A DNA stretch of 13,507 bases from Rickettsiaceae bacterium (lineage in GTDB: Bacteria; Pseudomonadota; Alphaproteobacteria; Rickettsiales; Rickettsiaceae): NCBI GenBank assembly GCA_017995275.1, contig JAGOJE010000010.1, forward strand, positions 1-13,507, given 5' to 3'. Below are positions 1-8,591 of the stretch, in pieces. The position numbers were made by a program, and so were the translations under genes. Numbering within the stretch: position 1 is the first letter of the stretch; each line of letters opens with the position of its first letter. Below the pieces are notes generated by a model, which made no database searches, was not told where the DNA came from, and was given only the letters and a program-made list of their open reading frames with translations.

Positions 1-7
1 TAATGTA

Positions 8-376
8 TCAGATTGAATAAGGAATACGAACGATAGGGATTGATGTAGAAAAATCTTTTTTATCTCTTGTAACTAATATTGCAGAAACTTTCTGAGCCGA
101 AGCAAGCACCAATGCATCAGGGATTTTTAACTTGTAGCTTTTGCGCGCTTCTATAGCCAAATCTGCAATTTCTTGATCTATATGCACTATGTTAAGCGAC
201 AACAGATAATCTTTTATAGACTCAATTTTATTGGAATCTCCAACTCCGACAAGAACCTCCATATAAGTAATCACACTTATATAAATCTTGCTATAATTAG
301 AAATTTCCTGCAGGGCCTTTTGCTCGCCATTAAGATAATCTATTATTATGTTGGTATCTAATAAAGCTTTCACCAC
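8..376 (-). CDS. vapC: PIN-domain ribonuclease toxin (VapC-like)
   Basis: Probable toxin of a type II toxin-antitoxin pair; VapC toxins are Mg-dependent ribonucleases that cleave tRNA or rRNA when freed from the antitoxin. The 122-residue protein is the usual length for the family. It shows the four acidic PIN positions: D7 in LLDTNI near the N terminus, E40 in TYMEVLVG, D87 in IPDALVLASA and D105 in VTRDKKDF. The start is one of two adjacent GTG codons at the right end of the gene. They sit just after a strong Shine-Dalgarno run (GGGAGGAG), which lies within the last codons of the antitoxin gene. The gene overlaps the upstream antitoxin by 7 bases, which points to translational coupling. All catalytic positions are present, so the toxin is probably active. 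The RNA target cannot be told from sequence. Confidence 0.9.
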   Translation of the reverse strand: MVKALLDTNIIIDYLNGEQKALQEISNYSKIYISVITYMEVLVGVGDSNKIESIKDYLLSLNIVHIDQEIADLAIEARKSYKLKIPDALVLASAQKVSAILVTRDKKDFSTSIPIVRIPYSI

Positions 377-588
377 TCCTCCCTGAGAGTATGTTGTATC
401 AATATGGAATCATTATTCCTATCTTTTAAAATACCAAAAGCATCTTTTGATCGATTGTTGTTTGTTTTTTCAATAAAATCATCAACAGCCATACGTAAAA
501 TGGCCGCCCTGGAAATATTATACATCGCAGCAATTTCACTAAGCTTTATTAATTTATCTTGCGGTATGTCTATCAAAGCCCTAGTCAT
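370..588 (-). CDS. vapB: Ribbon-helix-helix antitoxin (CopG/VapB-like)
   Basis: Probable antitoxin and transcriptional autorepressor for the PIN toxin that follows it. The 72-residue protein reads as a short beta strand (residues 2-8, TRALIDIP), helix A (about 10-25) and helix B (about 26-41). This is the ribbon-helix-helix DNA-binding fold. The C-terminal tail, with DAFGILKDR and ending in LREEW, is the kind that wraps the PIN toxin in this antitoxin group. It is the first gene of a two-gene operon and its stop codon overlaps the toxin start. The ATG is preceded at 9 bases by a modest AAAAAGG. The promoter just upstream lies inside a palindrome, so repression by the antitoxin or the toxin-antitoxin complex is likely. 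Family assignment is by fold pattern; the exact subfamily name is uncertain. Confidence 0.82.
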   Translation of the reverse strand: MTRALIDIPQDKLIKLSEIAAMYNISRAAILRMAVDDFIEKTNNNRSKDAFGILKDRNNDSILIQHTLREEW

Positions 589-613
589 AATAAATAACCT
601 TTTTATTGTGATT

Positions 614-645
614 ACATGATATCATATCTATATATCATGTGTCAA
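614..645 (-). promoter_or_regulatory. Promoter and operator palindrome of the toxin-antitoxin operon
   Basis: On the minus strand a perfect -35 hexamer TTGACA (640-645) is followed after 18 bases by TATCAT (616-621), a 5/6 match to the -10 consensus. A perfect 9-base inverted repeat, ACATGATAT (614-622) and ATATCATGT (632-640), fills the space between them and covers the -10. Transcription would start near 609, giving a leader of about 20 bases before the antitoxin ATG. Ribbon-helix-helix antitoxins commonly bind such palindromes, so this is the probable autoregulatory operator. Binding itself is inferred. Confidence 0.6.
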
Positions 646-778
646 CTGTTATCAAAGGTGTGATGAGTGGTAGCAAGCAGTAATCTGGGGGGCTAAAATG
701 AGTTCTTCGGAGTAGTTTTCACACCAAGATTCCTACTCTATGCCCAAATAACAAGGGGGCAGAGAAATATACCATCCA
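646..778. other. Intergenic spacer without recognisable gene
   Basis: This 133-base stretch separates the toxin-antitoxin promoter from the stop codon of the TPR gene. It holds one weak inverted repeat (TGCCC at 741-745, GGGCA at 757-761) that could fold in the TPR transcript. No T-run follows, so it is not a convincing terminator. No coding frame with a ribosome site was seen on either strand. Confidence 0.5.
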
Positions 779-2923
779 TTACTCAAAATGCATAAGATCC
801 TCACTCCCCATTTGAGAAGTGTTTGTATGTATAGCATCACCAATGTGAATAAGAGAAGTATTTTCTGAAGTCGTTGAATATACCGAGCTTAGTTCATCTA
901 AATGGTCATGGTGAATCTTTCTGTCATGAATAATTATAATTGCATTGCTAACCATTAAGTTTAAAATTTCTTCTGCATTATTCGTTGTAAGGAATAGGTC
1001 AGATATTTTTGCTTTTTCTCCGTACCAATGGAATCTCTTTCCATGAAATATTATATCTGGATCCTTATTTAAGCTTTCAGCTAATGGTTGTTTTAATATA
1101 TTTAGTGTTTCAGTGAATTCTTCATGTCCGTAATCATTATATTTACTCTGCAAAATCTTGCTAAGAGATAAAACAAATTGCGCTTCAAGAGAGGGTTTAC
1201 TTTTCCATTGATAGTGATTAGTTTCTGCAATATTTTTTATTGTGGTTAATATTTCTTTTGCTGCATCTGATATAGCAGGATCTATATCTTCTGCTGCAAA
1301 GTTTATATTTCCAGTTTCGGATTCTATTAACCTTATTATGAAACTTATTTTATCATGTATTGTTTCTATTCCTTTTAAATTATCTTGAAAGATTAATTTC
1401 TCTACTTTAATTGCTAGTTTTTTTCCTTCAGCTTTTCCTTCTTCATGCAGAGAATGATGTTCAGTAGTATTAGATATTGAATCATCTAGATTTCTTGGGA
1501 TATTGTTCAATGTGCATCTTTGGTGTGATGATATTGTATCTGCACGAATAGCTATTTTTGTAGCTAGATTTTCTGCAAATTCTTCCATTTCTGCTGGGTC
1601 AGCAACTATATTTTTGAATGTTTCAGCATTGTTGTATATTTTGTGGTCGTCTATAGTTTTACAGATTGTTCCCATTATTTGGAGTGGTACTGCTACTGGT
1701 CCAGGTGCGGCTCCAGATGCTAGGGAAAATGCTACTCCAGCTCTTCCTAACACTTCGGATGGTTTATTTGCTATCATATCTGTACTTAACGCTTGTGAAG
1801 CGGTATAAGTAGCTAGCAGATCAGACTTAAACTGCTTATATAATCCAAATTTATATGGATCATTCTTTATGGAAGCTTTTTCTGCTAACATAATACTATC
1901 TTGTTCTGATTTTGGCGCGGTAGATATAGATTCGATTCTTTCTAATCCTTTTTTTAATTGTTCATTTAATGAATCTATTGTCCGTTGCATTTCTTCTAAT
2001 TGTTCTCCTACCTTTATTGGTCTAGGGCTTAGGCGTCTTAATATATCTGTTATAGATGGCCTTCTATTGGATTCATCCAAAGAATCTTCCATGGTTATTA
2101 TTTTATGATGACTTCTTAAAAGATTGCTTGCTGAATCATTTGCTAGCTTTAGAACTATATTTTTATATTCATCTGTTTTCATCTCTTCTATCATAAACTT
2201 ATCAGAAAAGTTTAAATGATCATAAGATTTTGAATTAGCTTCTTCTAAAGTCGCCAAAGCTAACTTCTTATTTCCTAAAGCCGCTTCTGTAATTGCTATA
2301 TGATAAAGGCATTTTACGTCGTTTCCTTCTATATAATCTGGACATCTGAGTGCATTTTCAAAATCATGTAGAGCTCTTTTAAAGTGACCTTCCATATTAT
2401 GAATTTGCCCCAGTATTTCGTAAGCCTTGCCATTGGGGTATGTAGATAGAGAATTTTTTGCAGTGCTTTTTGCTTTTTCAAAATCATTCAATTCATACAA
2501 TGTAAGAGCTATATTATTAAGGCATATAGACTTTTCTAAGTAATCTTCGCTGTGTAGGAGTTTTATAGCCTTTTTAAAATAGCTTAAAGCGTTCTCCTTA
2601 TTTGCTTTTGATAGATACTCCTGATGTGTAATATCTTGTGTTGTAGATATATCAAAATATATTTGCGCTTTTTCTTTAAGCAGCTCATAAGTAACAATTC
2701 CCTCTTTGATGGTCGCGTTAATTTCTTCTAGTCTCTGGGTTTGGGAATTTACGAAAAACTCCATTGAGCACAAAGATGATCTCAATGTTTCAGAGTTACT
2801 ATCCGACTGCGCTTGTGAAAACAATAATCCAGAGGCTGAAATTTTCATTTGAGGAGATTCAGGGTCGCTATCTGGTGAACATGGTTCTCCTTGTGGTGAC
2901 TTAGGTAAATTATATTTTGTCAT
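779..2923 (-). CDS. Large TPR-repeat protein with Gly/Ala/Pro-rich hydrophobic segment, possible host-interaction protein
   Basis: A 714-residue protein of unrecognised family. Residues 1-60 are polar, rich in Ser, Pro and Gln, with no Sec signal peptide. About residues 100-235 contain three to four tetratricopeptide-like repeats: 107-125, 131-161 with NNIALTLYELNDFEKAKS, 166-195 with YEILGQIHNMEGHFKRAL, and 203-232. Residues 303-335 look like a coiled coil. Residues 390-420 form a hydrophobic Gly/Ala/Pro-rich stretch (AGVAFSLASGAAPGPVAVP) that could enter a membrane or pack as a hairpin. The C-terminal 300 residues are mostly helical with no motif I know. The ATG is supported by AAAGGAG seven bases upstream. 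It stands alone, with ubiA upstream on the same strand. TPR proteins are protein-binding scaffolds and are common among candidate secreted effectors of intracellular bacteria; a secreted role here is inference only. Confidence 0.8.
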   Translation of the reverse strand: MTKYNLPKSPQGEPCSPDSDPESPQMKISASGLLFSQAQSDSNSETLRSSLCSMEFFVNSQTQRLEEINATIKEGIVTYELLKEKAQIYFDISTTQDITHQEYLSKANKENALSYFKKAIKLLHSEDYLEKSICLNNIALTLYELNDFEKAKSTAKNSLSTYPNGKAYEILGQIHNMEGHFKRALHDFENALRCPDYIEGNDVKCLYHIAITEAALGNKKLALATLEEANSKSYDHLNFSDKFMIEEMKTDEYKNIVLKLANDSASNLLRSHHKIITMEDSLDESNRRPSITDILRRLSPRPIKVGEQLEEMQRTIDSLNEQLKKGLERIESISTAPKSEQDSIMLAEKASIKNDPYKFGLYKQFKSDLLATYTASQALSTDMIANKPSEVLGRAGVAFSLASGAAPGPVAVPLQIMGTICKTIDDHKIYNNAETFKNIVADPAEMEEFAENLATKIAIRADTISSHQRCTLNNIPRNLDDSISNTTEHHSLHEEGKAEGKKLAIKVEKLIFQDNLKGIETIHDKISFIIRLIESETGNINFAAEDIDPAISDAAKEILTTIKNIAETNHYQWKSKPSLEAQFVLSLSKILQSKYNDYGHEEFTETLNILKQPLAESLNKDPDIIFHGKRFHWYGEKAKISDLFLTTNNAEEILNLMVSNAIIIIHDRKIHHDHLDELSSVYSTTSENTSLIHIGDAIHTNTSQMGSEDLMHFE

Positions 2924-3031
2924 AGTTAAGCTCCTTTTAGATTGGTTAATAAATCAGAAAAGTGTACTTAATGAATATAGTAACATTAATTAATATGAAA
3001 TGCAAATTATTTTTATAACTTTCTAAAAATA

Positions 3032-3060
3032 ATTATGAACTACGCTTAAAATTTTTGCAA
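3032..3060 (-). promoter_or_regulatory. Possible promoter of the TPR gene
   Basis: On the minus strand TTGCAA (3055-3060, 4/6 to the -35 consensus) and CATAAT (3032-3037, 5/6 to the -10) are 17 bases apart. They lie about 110 bases before the TPR start codon. The surrounding DNA is very AT-rich, so chance matches are likely. Confidence 0.3.
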
Positions 3061-3084
3061 TTTTTTAATTGTATCTATTCATCT

Positions 3085-3126
3085 CCTTGGCGAGTGTCGC
3101 CCAAGGCACGATGCGCGGGGTGACAC
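3085..3126. repeat. GC-rich hairpin element between ubiA and the TPR gene
   Basis: A compact GC-rich patch in an AT-rich spacer. It can fold as CCTTGG-CGA (3085-3093) with TCG and CCAAGG (3097-3099 and 3101-3106), leaving a 3-base loop and one bulged C. Alternatively, GTGTCGCCC (3094-3102) pairs with GGGTGACAC (3118-3126), with one G-T position. The two folds share bases and exclude each other. It lies downstream of ubiA but has no T-run on the minus strand, so it is not a standard terminator. It resembles the palindromic repeats scattered through Rickettsiales spacers, but membership of a family is not shown. Confidence 0.45.
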
Positions 3127-3157
3127 TGGAGGTTTTTAGATCTCTAATGAATCAATA

Positions 3158-4012
3158 CTATATAAGGGCTATAGACCATATGAGCCCAACTATCACATTA
3201 GATTTAAATCTTGTTAGGCAGTTTGGCTTTGAGTGTGTGTCGAGAGTTTGTACTTGCCATAAAAATATCGCTATTTCGCATATTGTACATACCACTAGCA
3301 CTTTGAAATTATTATTGGGGGATAATAGAGCTCCTACGAAAGCCCATTTTAAAAATGCTCCATAGCTTGAGATTATCCATTTTCTGTGGTCTCGTCCTTT
3401 CAAAAATAACGCGGTGGATTTTATTCCAGCTTTTTCGTCATCATCTCTATCCATAAATGCATATATTGTGTCATATCCTGTTGTCCAAAATATACATCCT
3501 ATATATGTACATATAGCTGCGGGATATAATCCATTTGTGATAGTTGTATAGGCTATTAAAAGTCCGCTATTATACGTTATACCTAAGAAAATTTGCGGCC
3601 AGAATGTGATTCGTTTCATTAATGGGTATAATGTTACTAAAACCATTGCAAGACAGGCTATTCCTATAGCCATCCATGATAGGAATGATAAAATAACTAG
3701 TCCAGCCATTAGAAACAATAGAAGAAATAATATAGCTTCAGTAACCGTAACAGCCCCAGTTGCAAGAGGGCGGTTCTTTGTTCTGGATACTTTTTTATCC
3801 AACTCCTTGTCCCATAAGTCGTTTATTATGCAGCCTGCACTACGCATTACGAAACTACCAATTAGAAATATTACTATATATATAAGTTCTTCTTTTTTCT
3901 GCGCAGCAAGCATAACCCCGAAAACACAGGGAAAAAAGAGTAAAAAAGTTCCTGTTTGGTTATTGAATCTTATTAGTGCAAGTAGAGAGGATAATTTATT
4001 TGGCATATTCAT
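3158..4012 (-). CDS. ubiA: 4-hydroxybenzoate polyprenyltransferase
   Basis: Integral membrane enzyme that attaches the polyprenyl chain to 4-hydroxybenzoate, the first membrane step of ubiquinone synthesis. The 284 residues match the usual length (about 290). Two Asp-rich Mg-prenyl-diphosphate motifs are clear: NDLWDKELD at 64-72, followed by RTKNRPLATG, and YDTIYAFMDRDDDEKAGIKS at 180-199, close to the Escherichia coli UbiA sequence. Several hydrophobic spans fit a multi-helix membrane protein. The first ATG is used here; a second ATG two codons later is possible, and neither has a strong ribosome site. It is transcribed away from valS across a 166-base divergent spacer. No other ubiquinone gene is adjacent. 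Confidence 0.95.
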   Translation of the reverse strand: MNMPNKLSSLLALIRFNNQTGTFLLFFPCVFGVMLAAQKKEELIYIVIFLIGSFVMRSAGCIINDLWDKELDKKVSRTKNRPLATGAVTVTEAILFLLLFLMAGLVILSFLSWMAIGIACLAMVLVTLYPLMKRITFWPQIFLGITYNSGLLIAYTTITNGLYPAAICTYIGCIFWTTGYDTIYAFMDRDDDEKAGIKSTALFLKGRDHRKWIISSYGAFLKWAFVGALLSPNNNFKVLVVCTICEIAIFLWQVQTLDTHSKPNCLTRFKSNVIVGLIWSIALI

Positions 4013-4056
4013 CTAATTAATGTATTTTGTACCTATACTCGAATTTATCATGGACC

Positions 4057-4134
4057 ATACGTACTCACGTAGTTACTACGCTCCGCGAGCTGGCCAATCA
4101 AATTTCTTTGAGTATATTCTTCTATTCTAGAAGA
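4057..4134. repeat. Hairpin cluster in the ubiA-valS divergent spacer
   Basis: Three small perfect inverted repeats lie in a row. CGTAG (4068-4072) pairs with CTACG (4076-4080) around a TTA loop. GCTC (4080-4083) pairs with GAGC (4087-4090) around CGC. TCTTCTA (4118-4124) pairs with TAGAAGA (4128-4134) around TTC. The first two make a GC-rich island in AT-rich DNA. The third lies in the probable leader of valS, 44 bases before its ATG, and lacks a T-run. The function is unknown; the options are a repeat remnant or leader structure. No clear promoter for either flanking gene was found. Confidence 0.35.
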
Positions 4135-4178
4135 GATATGCATAGATTACGTAAATAAAGATATTAAGGCAAGTAATA

Positions 4179-6659
4179 ATGACAATAGACCTACCAAAAA
4201 ATTATGATTTTGTTGCTACTGAAAAAAAATTGCAAAATTTTTGGAAAGAAAAGCAGACCTATAAATATGACTGGAGTGAATCTAGAGAAAATAGTTTTGT
4301 AGTGGATACTCCTCCACCAACTGTTTCTGGGCAACTTCATATTGGACATATGTTTAGTTATACTCAGGCAGATTTTGTGATTAGATTCCAAAGGATGAAC
4401 GGCAAGAATGTGTTTTACCCTATGGGATTTGATGATAATGGGCTTCCGACTGAGAGACTTGTTGAGAAAAAGAAAAATATAAAAGCCTCAAATATGGATA
4501 GAGCTGAATTTATATCTATATGCAACGACGTTGTGCAGGAAGAAGAGGAAAAATTTAGGGGATATTTTAATTCCATAGCCCTTTCTGTAGATTGGAGCCT
4601 GGAATATCGTACTATAAGCAACAGTAGTAGAGCAATATCTCAGATGTCATTCTTGGACCTTGTAAATAAAAATCAGGTATATAGAGATGACCAGCCAATG
4701 CTATGGGACCCCATAGATCAAACAGCTTTGGCTCAAGCAGATATAGAAGACAAAACAAGAGAATCTGTAATGAATGAGGTTTTGTTTAAATTGGATGGAG
4801 GTGGAGATTTGCTCATAGCAACCACGCGTCCAGAGTTACTAGCAGCCTGCGTTGCATTATTTTACCATCCGGATGATGCAAGATATAAAAATTTAGCTGG
4901 AAAATATGCTATTTCTCCATTGTTCAATGTAAAGGTTCCAATCATAGCTGATGAGCTAGTGCAGATGGATAAAGGAACTGGCCTTGTTATGTGCTGCACA
5001 TTTGGCGATGCTACTGACATAATCTGGTGGAAGACTCATAAATTACCAGCGAGAATCATTCTAAATAAAGTTGGCAGAATTATTCCTTTGGAATTTTCGG
5101 ATGAATCAGCTTCTACTTATGCAAAAAGCATAGAAGGTATGAAGGTATCCGAAGCAAGAGCAAAGATTATAGAACATCTGAAAGATTCTGGCCTTTTAAA
5201 ATCTCAAACAAATATTACTCAAAGTGTAAAATGCGCTGAAAGATCTGGTGCTCCTCTTGAGATTCTAATGACCCCACAATGGTTTATAAAAACTTTGGAG
5301 CATAAAGATGCTTTACTTCAGAAGTCTGAAGAACTGAATTGGTATCCTAAATTTATGAAACATCGTTTGGATAATTGGATTAACGCCGTTGCGTGGGATT
5401 GGTGTATCAGTCGTCAGAGGTTTTTTGGCGTTCCTTTCCCAGTGTGGTATTCTAAAAGGGCTGGAGAAGAAGGGAAGCCTATTTTTGCTTCGAAAGACCA
5501 GCTTCCGGTGGATCCTCTTGTGGATTTACCAACAGGATATAGAAGAGATGAGGTAGCAGCAGATATGGATGTTATGGATACATGGGCAACTAGTTCAGTA
5601 TCTCCTCAACTTAATACTCTTGGTATATCTGAAGAATTTGCAATAGATCAAGAGAGGCACCAAAGGTTATTTCCTATGGATCTGAGACCTCAGGCACATG
5701 AAATTATAAGAACATGGGCCTTTTGTACTATGCTTAAAGCACATTTGCATCAAAGTACTCTGCCTTGGAAAAATATAATGATAAGTGGCTGGTGTCTTGC
5801 TGAGGATAAGACTAAGATGTCTAAATCTAAAGGCAATGTTGTTGACCCTGCAAGATTGATAGAGCAATATGGCGCAGATGTTGTGCGTTATTGGGCTTCT
5901 ACTTCAAGGCTTGGCTCAGATACTGCATATTCTGAGGATGTGATTAAAAACGGAAAAAGATTAGTAAATAAAATATGGAATGCCGCAAAATTTGCTTCAC
6001 AACATTTTCAAAAGTTAGATGGCAAAGAATCAATTTCAGATTTCATCACTCATACAACGGATAAATGGCTGATGTCTAAACTTCGTGATGTAATATTCAG
6101 AGCTACAGAGGAATTTACAAAATTTGAATATGCTATTGCTATGGAAATAGTAGAAGAGTTCTTTTGGAAGGATTTTTGTGATAATTATCTGGAAATTTCT
6201 AAATCTAGAGCTTATAACGAACTAGGAGATGATGATATTGGGCAAATGAGCGCTATAGCAAGCTTGTATCTCGCTATGGAAGCTATATTAAAACTTATGG
6301 CACCAGTTTTGCCGCATATAACGGATGAACTATATATGGCCCTTTACAACAAGGATGTTTCTATTCATTCTAGAGGAAAATGGCCATCTTCTGAAGATTA
6401 TCCATTTAGTGAAGCCTCTCTAAAACAAGGCGGTTATGCTGTGGAGATGATTGAGTTAGTGCGTAAATCTAAGGCGGAAAGGAATCTCTCTGTAAAAGCT
6501 GATGTATCTTCAATAAAATTTACAGCGCCTGATGAAATAAATCAGGATTTGTTAGAAGATTTTGCAAAAGTAACTTCATCTAAAGCTGTGGAGAAGGTGC
6601 ATGTTTGTGAGGGAGAGGTTTTAAGTGGAAAGAGTGTTACTCTATCCATAACTTATTAA
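4179..6659 (+). CDS. valS: Valyl-tRNA synthetase, archaeal-like short form
   Basis: Class I synthetase that charges tRNA(Val) with valine. The signature HIGH is at residues 54-57 ([10 protein letters not shown]) and KMSKS is at 546-550. The editing domain (CP1) contains TTRPE at 215-219 and a [12 protein letters not shown] segment. DWCISRQR starts at 407 and [12 protein letters not shown] at 462. Several of these segments ([22 protein letters not shown]) read like archaeal ValRS rather than the usual bacterial type. At 826 residues it is shorter than the roughly 950 of Escherichia coli. I see no C-terminal coiled-coil tail. An archaeal-like ValRS is established for Rickettsia, which supports the taxonomic call. 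A weak TAAGG lies 9-10 bases before the ATG. It opens the plus-strand operon-like run, with gatC 14 bases downstream. Confidence 0.96.
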   Translation: MTIDLPKNYDFVATEKKLQNFWKEKQTYKYDWSESRENSFVVDTPPPTVSGQLHIGHMFSYTQADFVIRFQRMNGKNVFYPMGFDDNGLPTERLVEKKKNIKASNMDRAEFISICNDVVQEEEEKFRGYFNSIALSVDWSLEYRTISNSSRAISQMSFLDLVNKNQVYRDDQPMLWDPIDQTALAQADIEDKTRESVMNEVLFKLDGGGDLLIATTRPELLAACVALFYHPDDARYKNLAGKYAISPLFNVKVPIIADELVQMDKGTGLVMCCTFGDATDIIWWKTHKLPARIILNKVGRIIPLEFSDESASTYAKSIEGMKVSEARAKIIEHLKDSGLLKSQTNITQSVKCAERSGAPLEILMTPQWFIKTLEHKDALLQKSEELNWYPKFMKHRLDNWINAVAWDWCISRQRFFGVPFPVWYSKRAGEEGKPIFASKDQLPVDPLVDLPTGYRRDEVAADMDVMDTWATSSVSPQLNTLGISEEFAIDQERHQRLFPMDLRPQAHEIIRTWAFCTMLKAHLHQSTLPWKNIMISGWCLAEDKTKMSKSKGNVVDPARLIEQYGADVVRYWASTSRLGSDTAYSEDVIKNGKRLVNKIWNAAKFASQHFQKLDGKESISDFITHTTDKWLMSKLRDVIFRATEEFTKFEYAIAMEIVEEFFWKDFCDNYLEISKSRAYNELGDDDIGQMSAIASLYLAMEAILKLMAPVLPHITDELYMALYNKDVSIHSRGKWPSSEDYPFSEASLKQGGYAVEMIELVRKSKAERNLSVKADVSSIKFTAPDEINQDLLEDFAKVTSSKAVEKVHVCEGEVLSGKSVTLSITY

Positions 6660-6673
6660 TTAAAGAGGTGATT

Positions 6674-6976
6674 GTGATTTCTCAAGATGTTGTGAAAAAG
6701 GTTGCAAGGCTTGCCAAGCTTAGCATAAATGAAAATGAAATTGAACGTTATACAGTTCAGCTTGGAAATATTATGGATATGATTTCGCAGATGGATGAAG
6801 CAGATACAAGCGCAGTTTCTCCAATGACTTCTGTTTGTAGCGGTGATCCTGTAATGCGTCATGATATCGTTACTGATGGGAATATAGTTGAAGATTTATT
6901 CCAAAATGCTCCTGGCAAAACTGCTGATTTTGCGAAAGAAATAAAGTGTTTTATAGTCCCAAAAGTGGTGGAATGA
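6674..6976 (+). CDS. gatC: Asp/Glu-tRNA(Asn/Gln) amidotransferase subunit C
   Basis: Small subunit that wraps around GatA and stabilises the GatCAB complex, which converts mischarged Glu-tRNA(Gln) or Asp-tRNA(Asn) to the amidated form. The N-terminal pattern [21 protein letters not shown] and the later VSPM followed by an acidic/Arg-His-Asp segment (MRHDIV) are typical. The chosen start is the GTG at 6674, five bases after AAAGAGG, giving 100 residues. An in-frame GTG at 6668 overlaps the ribosome site itself and would add only two residues, so it is less likely. It lies 14 bases after valS and one base before gatA, so it is probably cotranscribed and translationally coupled with gatA. Confidence 0.93.
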   Translation: MISQDVVKKVARLAKLSINENEIERYTVQLGNIMDMISQMDEADTSAVSPMTSVCSGDPVMRHDIVTDGNIVEDLFQNAPGKTADFAKEIKCFIVPKVVE

Positions 6977-6977
6977 G

Positions 6978-8453
6978 ATGTCTGAATTAACAAAAATTAC
7001 TATATCTGAGGCTTTAAAAGGCCTAAAATCAAAAGAATTTTCCGCTCTAGAGCTAACAAATGCTCATTTAAGTCAGATGGAAAAACACAGGAATCTTAAT
7101 GCTTACGTTGTTGAAACATCGGAGATTGCTCTTAATATGGCAAAAGAATCTGATAAAAGAATAGCTAGTGGTAATGCCAAAAAACTAGATGGAATACCAG
7201 TTGCTGTTAAGGATTTATTTTGTACAAAGGGTGTTCGCACTACTGCATGCTCAAAGATTTTAAGTGATTTTGTCCCAACATATGAATCTACTGTAAGTGG
7301 TAATATTGCGTCCTGCGGGACTGTGATGCTTGGCAAAACCAATATGGATGAATTTGCTATGGGTTCTTCTAATATGACAAGCTTCTTTGGTAATGTTATA
7401 AGCCCTTGGAAAGGAGTTGGTGGTGAGAATTTAGTCCCTGGTGGTTCATCTGGTGGCTCTTCTGCATCTGTTGCTGCATATATGGCAATGGCAGCTCTTG
7501 GGAGTGATACTGGTGGCTCTGTTCGTCAACCAGCTGCATTTACTGGAATAGTTGGTATGAAGCCAACTTATGGCAGATGTTCACGTTATGGAATGGTATC
7601 ATTTGCTAGCTCTCTTGATCAAGCTGGTATTCTTACAAGGTCTGTTATAGATTCTGCTTTGATGCTTGAAGCCATGATGGGATTTGATCCTAAAGATTCT
7701 ACATCTCTTAATATCCCTGTGCCAGAGCTAGCATCATCTGTAGAGAAACCAGTATCCGGCATGAGAATAGGTGTGCCAAGAGCTCTCATGCAGCAAGATG
7801 GCATTTCAAGCGAAATAGTAAAAATGTGGGAAGAGTCAATTCGTATTTTAGAAGATCAAGGAGTTGAGATAAAAGATATTTCGCTTCCTAATTCAAAATA
7901 TGCATTGCCTGTTTATTATGTTCTCGCCCCTGCAGAAGCATCTTCAAACCTTTCTCGTTATGATGGTGTACGTTATGGCATAAGGGAAGAAAGAGATGGA
8001 ATTAGTCTTGAGGAAATGTACGAAATAACAAGAACTGCAGGGTTTGGGGCCGAGGTGAAAAGGCGTATCATGATAGGTGCTTACGTTTTATCATCAGGTT
8101 TTTTTGATGCTTATTATTTGAAAGCTCAGAAGGTAAGGCGCTTAATATCGAATGATTTTGATAAAGCTTTTACTGAAGTGGATGCGATATTAGTTCCGTC
8201 TGCGCCAACAGAAGCCTTTGCTTTTGATGTAAAGCAGGATAATCCGGTGAATATGTATTTAAATGATATTTTTACTATTCCATCTAGCCTTGCTGGGCTT
8301 CCGGCTATTTCCGTGCCAGCTGGTATGAGTAAAAACAATCTGCCACTTGGTATGCAAGTTGTAGGAAATAAGCTTGATGAATATAATGTTTTAAGAGTCG
8401 CCGCTGCTATTGAGCGTGCTACAAAAATTGATTTTACTCCGAAAGGATTTTAA
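6978..8453 (+). CDS. gatA: Asp/Glu-tRNA(Asn/Gln) amidotransferase subunit A (glutaminase)
   Basis: Amidase-signature subunit that releases ammonia from glutamine for the transamidation reaction carried out by GatB. The Ser-cis-Ser-Lys triad is visible: K78 in [10 protein letters not shown], cis-Ser S157 in [10 protein letters not shown], and the nucleophile S181 in [12 protein letters not shown]. The 491 residues match the family (about 485-495). The ATG follows the gatC stop after one base. The last 27 bases of the gene (8427-8453) occur again at 8759-8785 with one mismatch, which would change only one residue (Pro to Thr) in the C-terminal IDFTPKGF. The present 3' end may therefore be either the original or a copy brought in with the downstream insert. 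The protein looks full length and active. Confidence 0.97.
   Translation: MSELTKITISEALKGLKSKEFSALELTNAHLSQMEKHRNLNAYVVETSEIALNMAKESDKRIASGNAKKLDGIPVAVKDLFCTKGVRTTACSKILSDFVPTYESTVSGNIASCGTVMLGKTNMDEFAMGSSNMTSFFGNVISPWKGVGGENLVPGGSSGGSSASVAAYMAMAALGSDTGGSVRQPAAFTGIVGMKPTYGRCSRYGMVSFASSLDQAGILTRSVIDSALMLEAMMGFDPKDSTSLNIPVPELASSVEKPVSGMRIGVPRALMQQDGISSEIVKMWEESIRILEDQGVEIKDISLPNSKYALPVYYVLAPAEASSNLSRYDGVRYGIREERDGISLEEMYEITRTAGFGAEVKRRIMIGAYVLSSGFFDAYYLKAQKVRRLISNDFDKAFTEVDAILVPSAPTEAFAFDVKQDNPVNMYLNDIFTIPSSLAGLPAISVPAGMSKNNLPLGMQVVGNKLDEYNVLRVAAAIERATKIDFTPKGF
8427..8453 (+). repeat. Left copy of 27-base direct repeat (gatA 3' end)
   Basis: This copy is the final nine codons of gatA, stop included. 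It matches 8759-8785 at 26 of 27 positions (C at 8439, A at 8771). The copies are offset by 332 bases and bracket the hairpin-rich insert, like a left attachment site or a duplicated target. Confidence 0.85.
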
Positions 8454-8459
8454 CAAACG

Positions 8460-8497
8460 AACCATATGGATTTGTTTCGCAACAAATTCATATGGTT
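8460..8497. repeat. 38-base hairpin just after gatA
   Basis: Arms 8460-8476 and 8481-8497 are 17 bases each with one G-T position, around the loop TCGC. In RNA this makes a long, nearly perfect stem (AACCATATG... with ...CATATGGTT), starting 7 bases after the gatA stop. No T-run follows on the plus strand, so it is more likely an element end or an mRNA 3' stabiliser than a classic terminator. Confidence 0.7.
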
Positions 8498-8591
8498 GGA
8501 AAGAATGAATAATGCGCCCTAGAGGCGGCTCTGCGTGCGCATTAACTTTTTAGCATCCACTTGTGGAGAGTGGTTAAAAATAGGAACCGTT

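Noticed and set aside
1503..2108. Plus-strand frames opposite the TPR gene
   Set aside because: They are shadows of a long minus-strand gene that has a good ribosome site and recognisable repeats.
3069..3365. A plus-strand frame overlapping the end of ubiA
   Set aside because: It is antisense to well-supported ubiA sequence and begins in the hairpin-rich spacer. It has no protein-family signal.
4118..4178. A T-box or attenuator controlling valS
   Set aside because: No T-box sequence and no hairpin followed by a T-run was seen. The TCTTCTA/TAGAAGA hairpin alone is not enough.
6668..6673. The earlier GTG as the gatC start
   Set aside because: Its first base is part of the AAAGAGG ribosome site. 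The GTG at 6674 has proper spacing.
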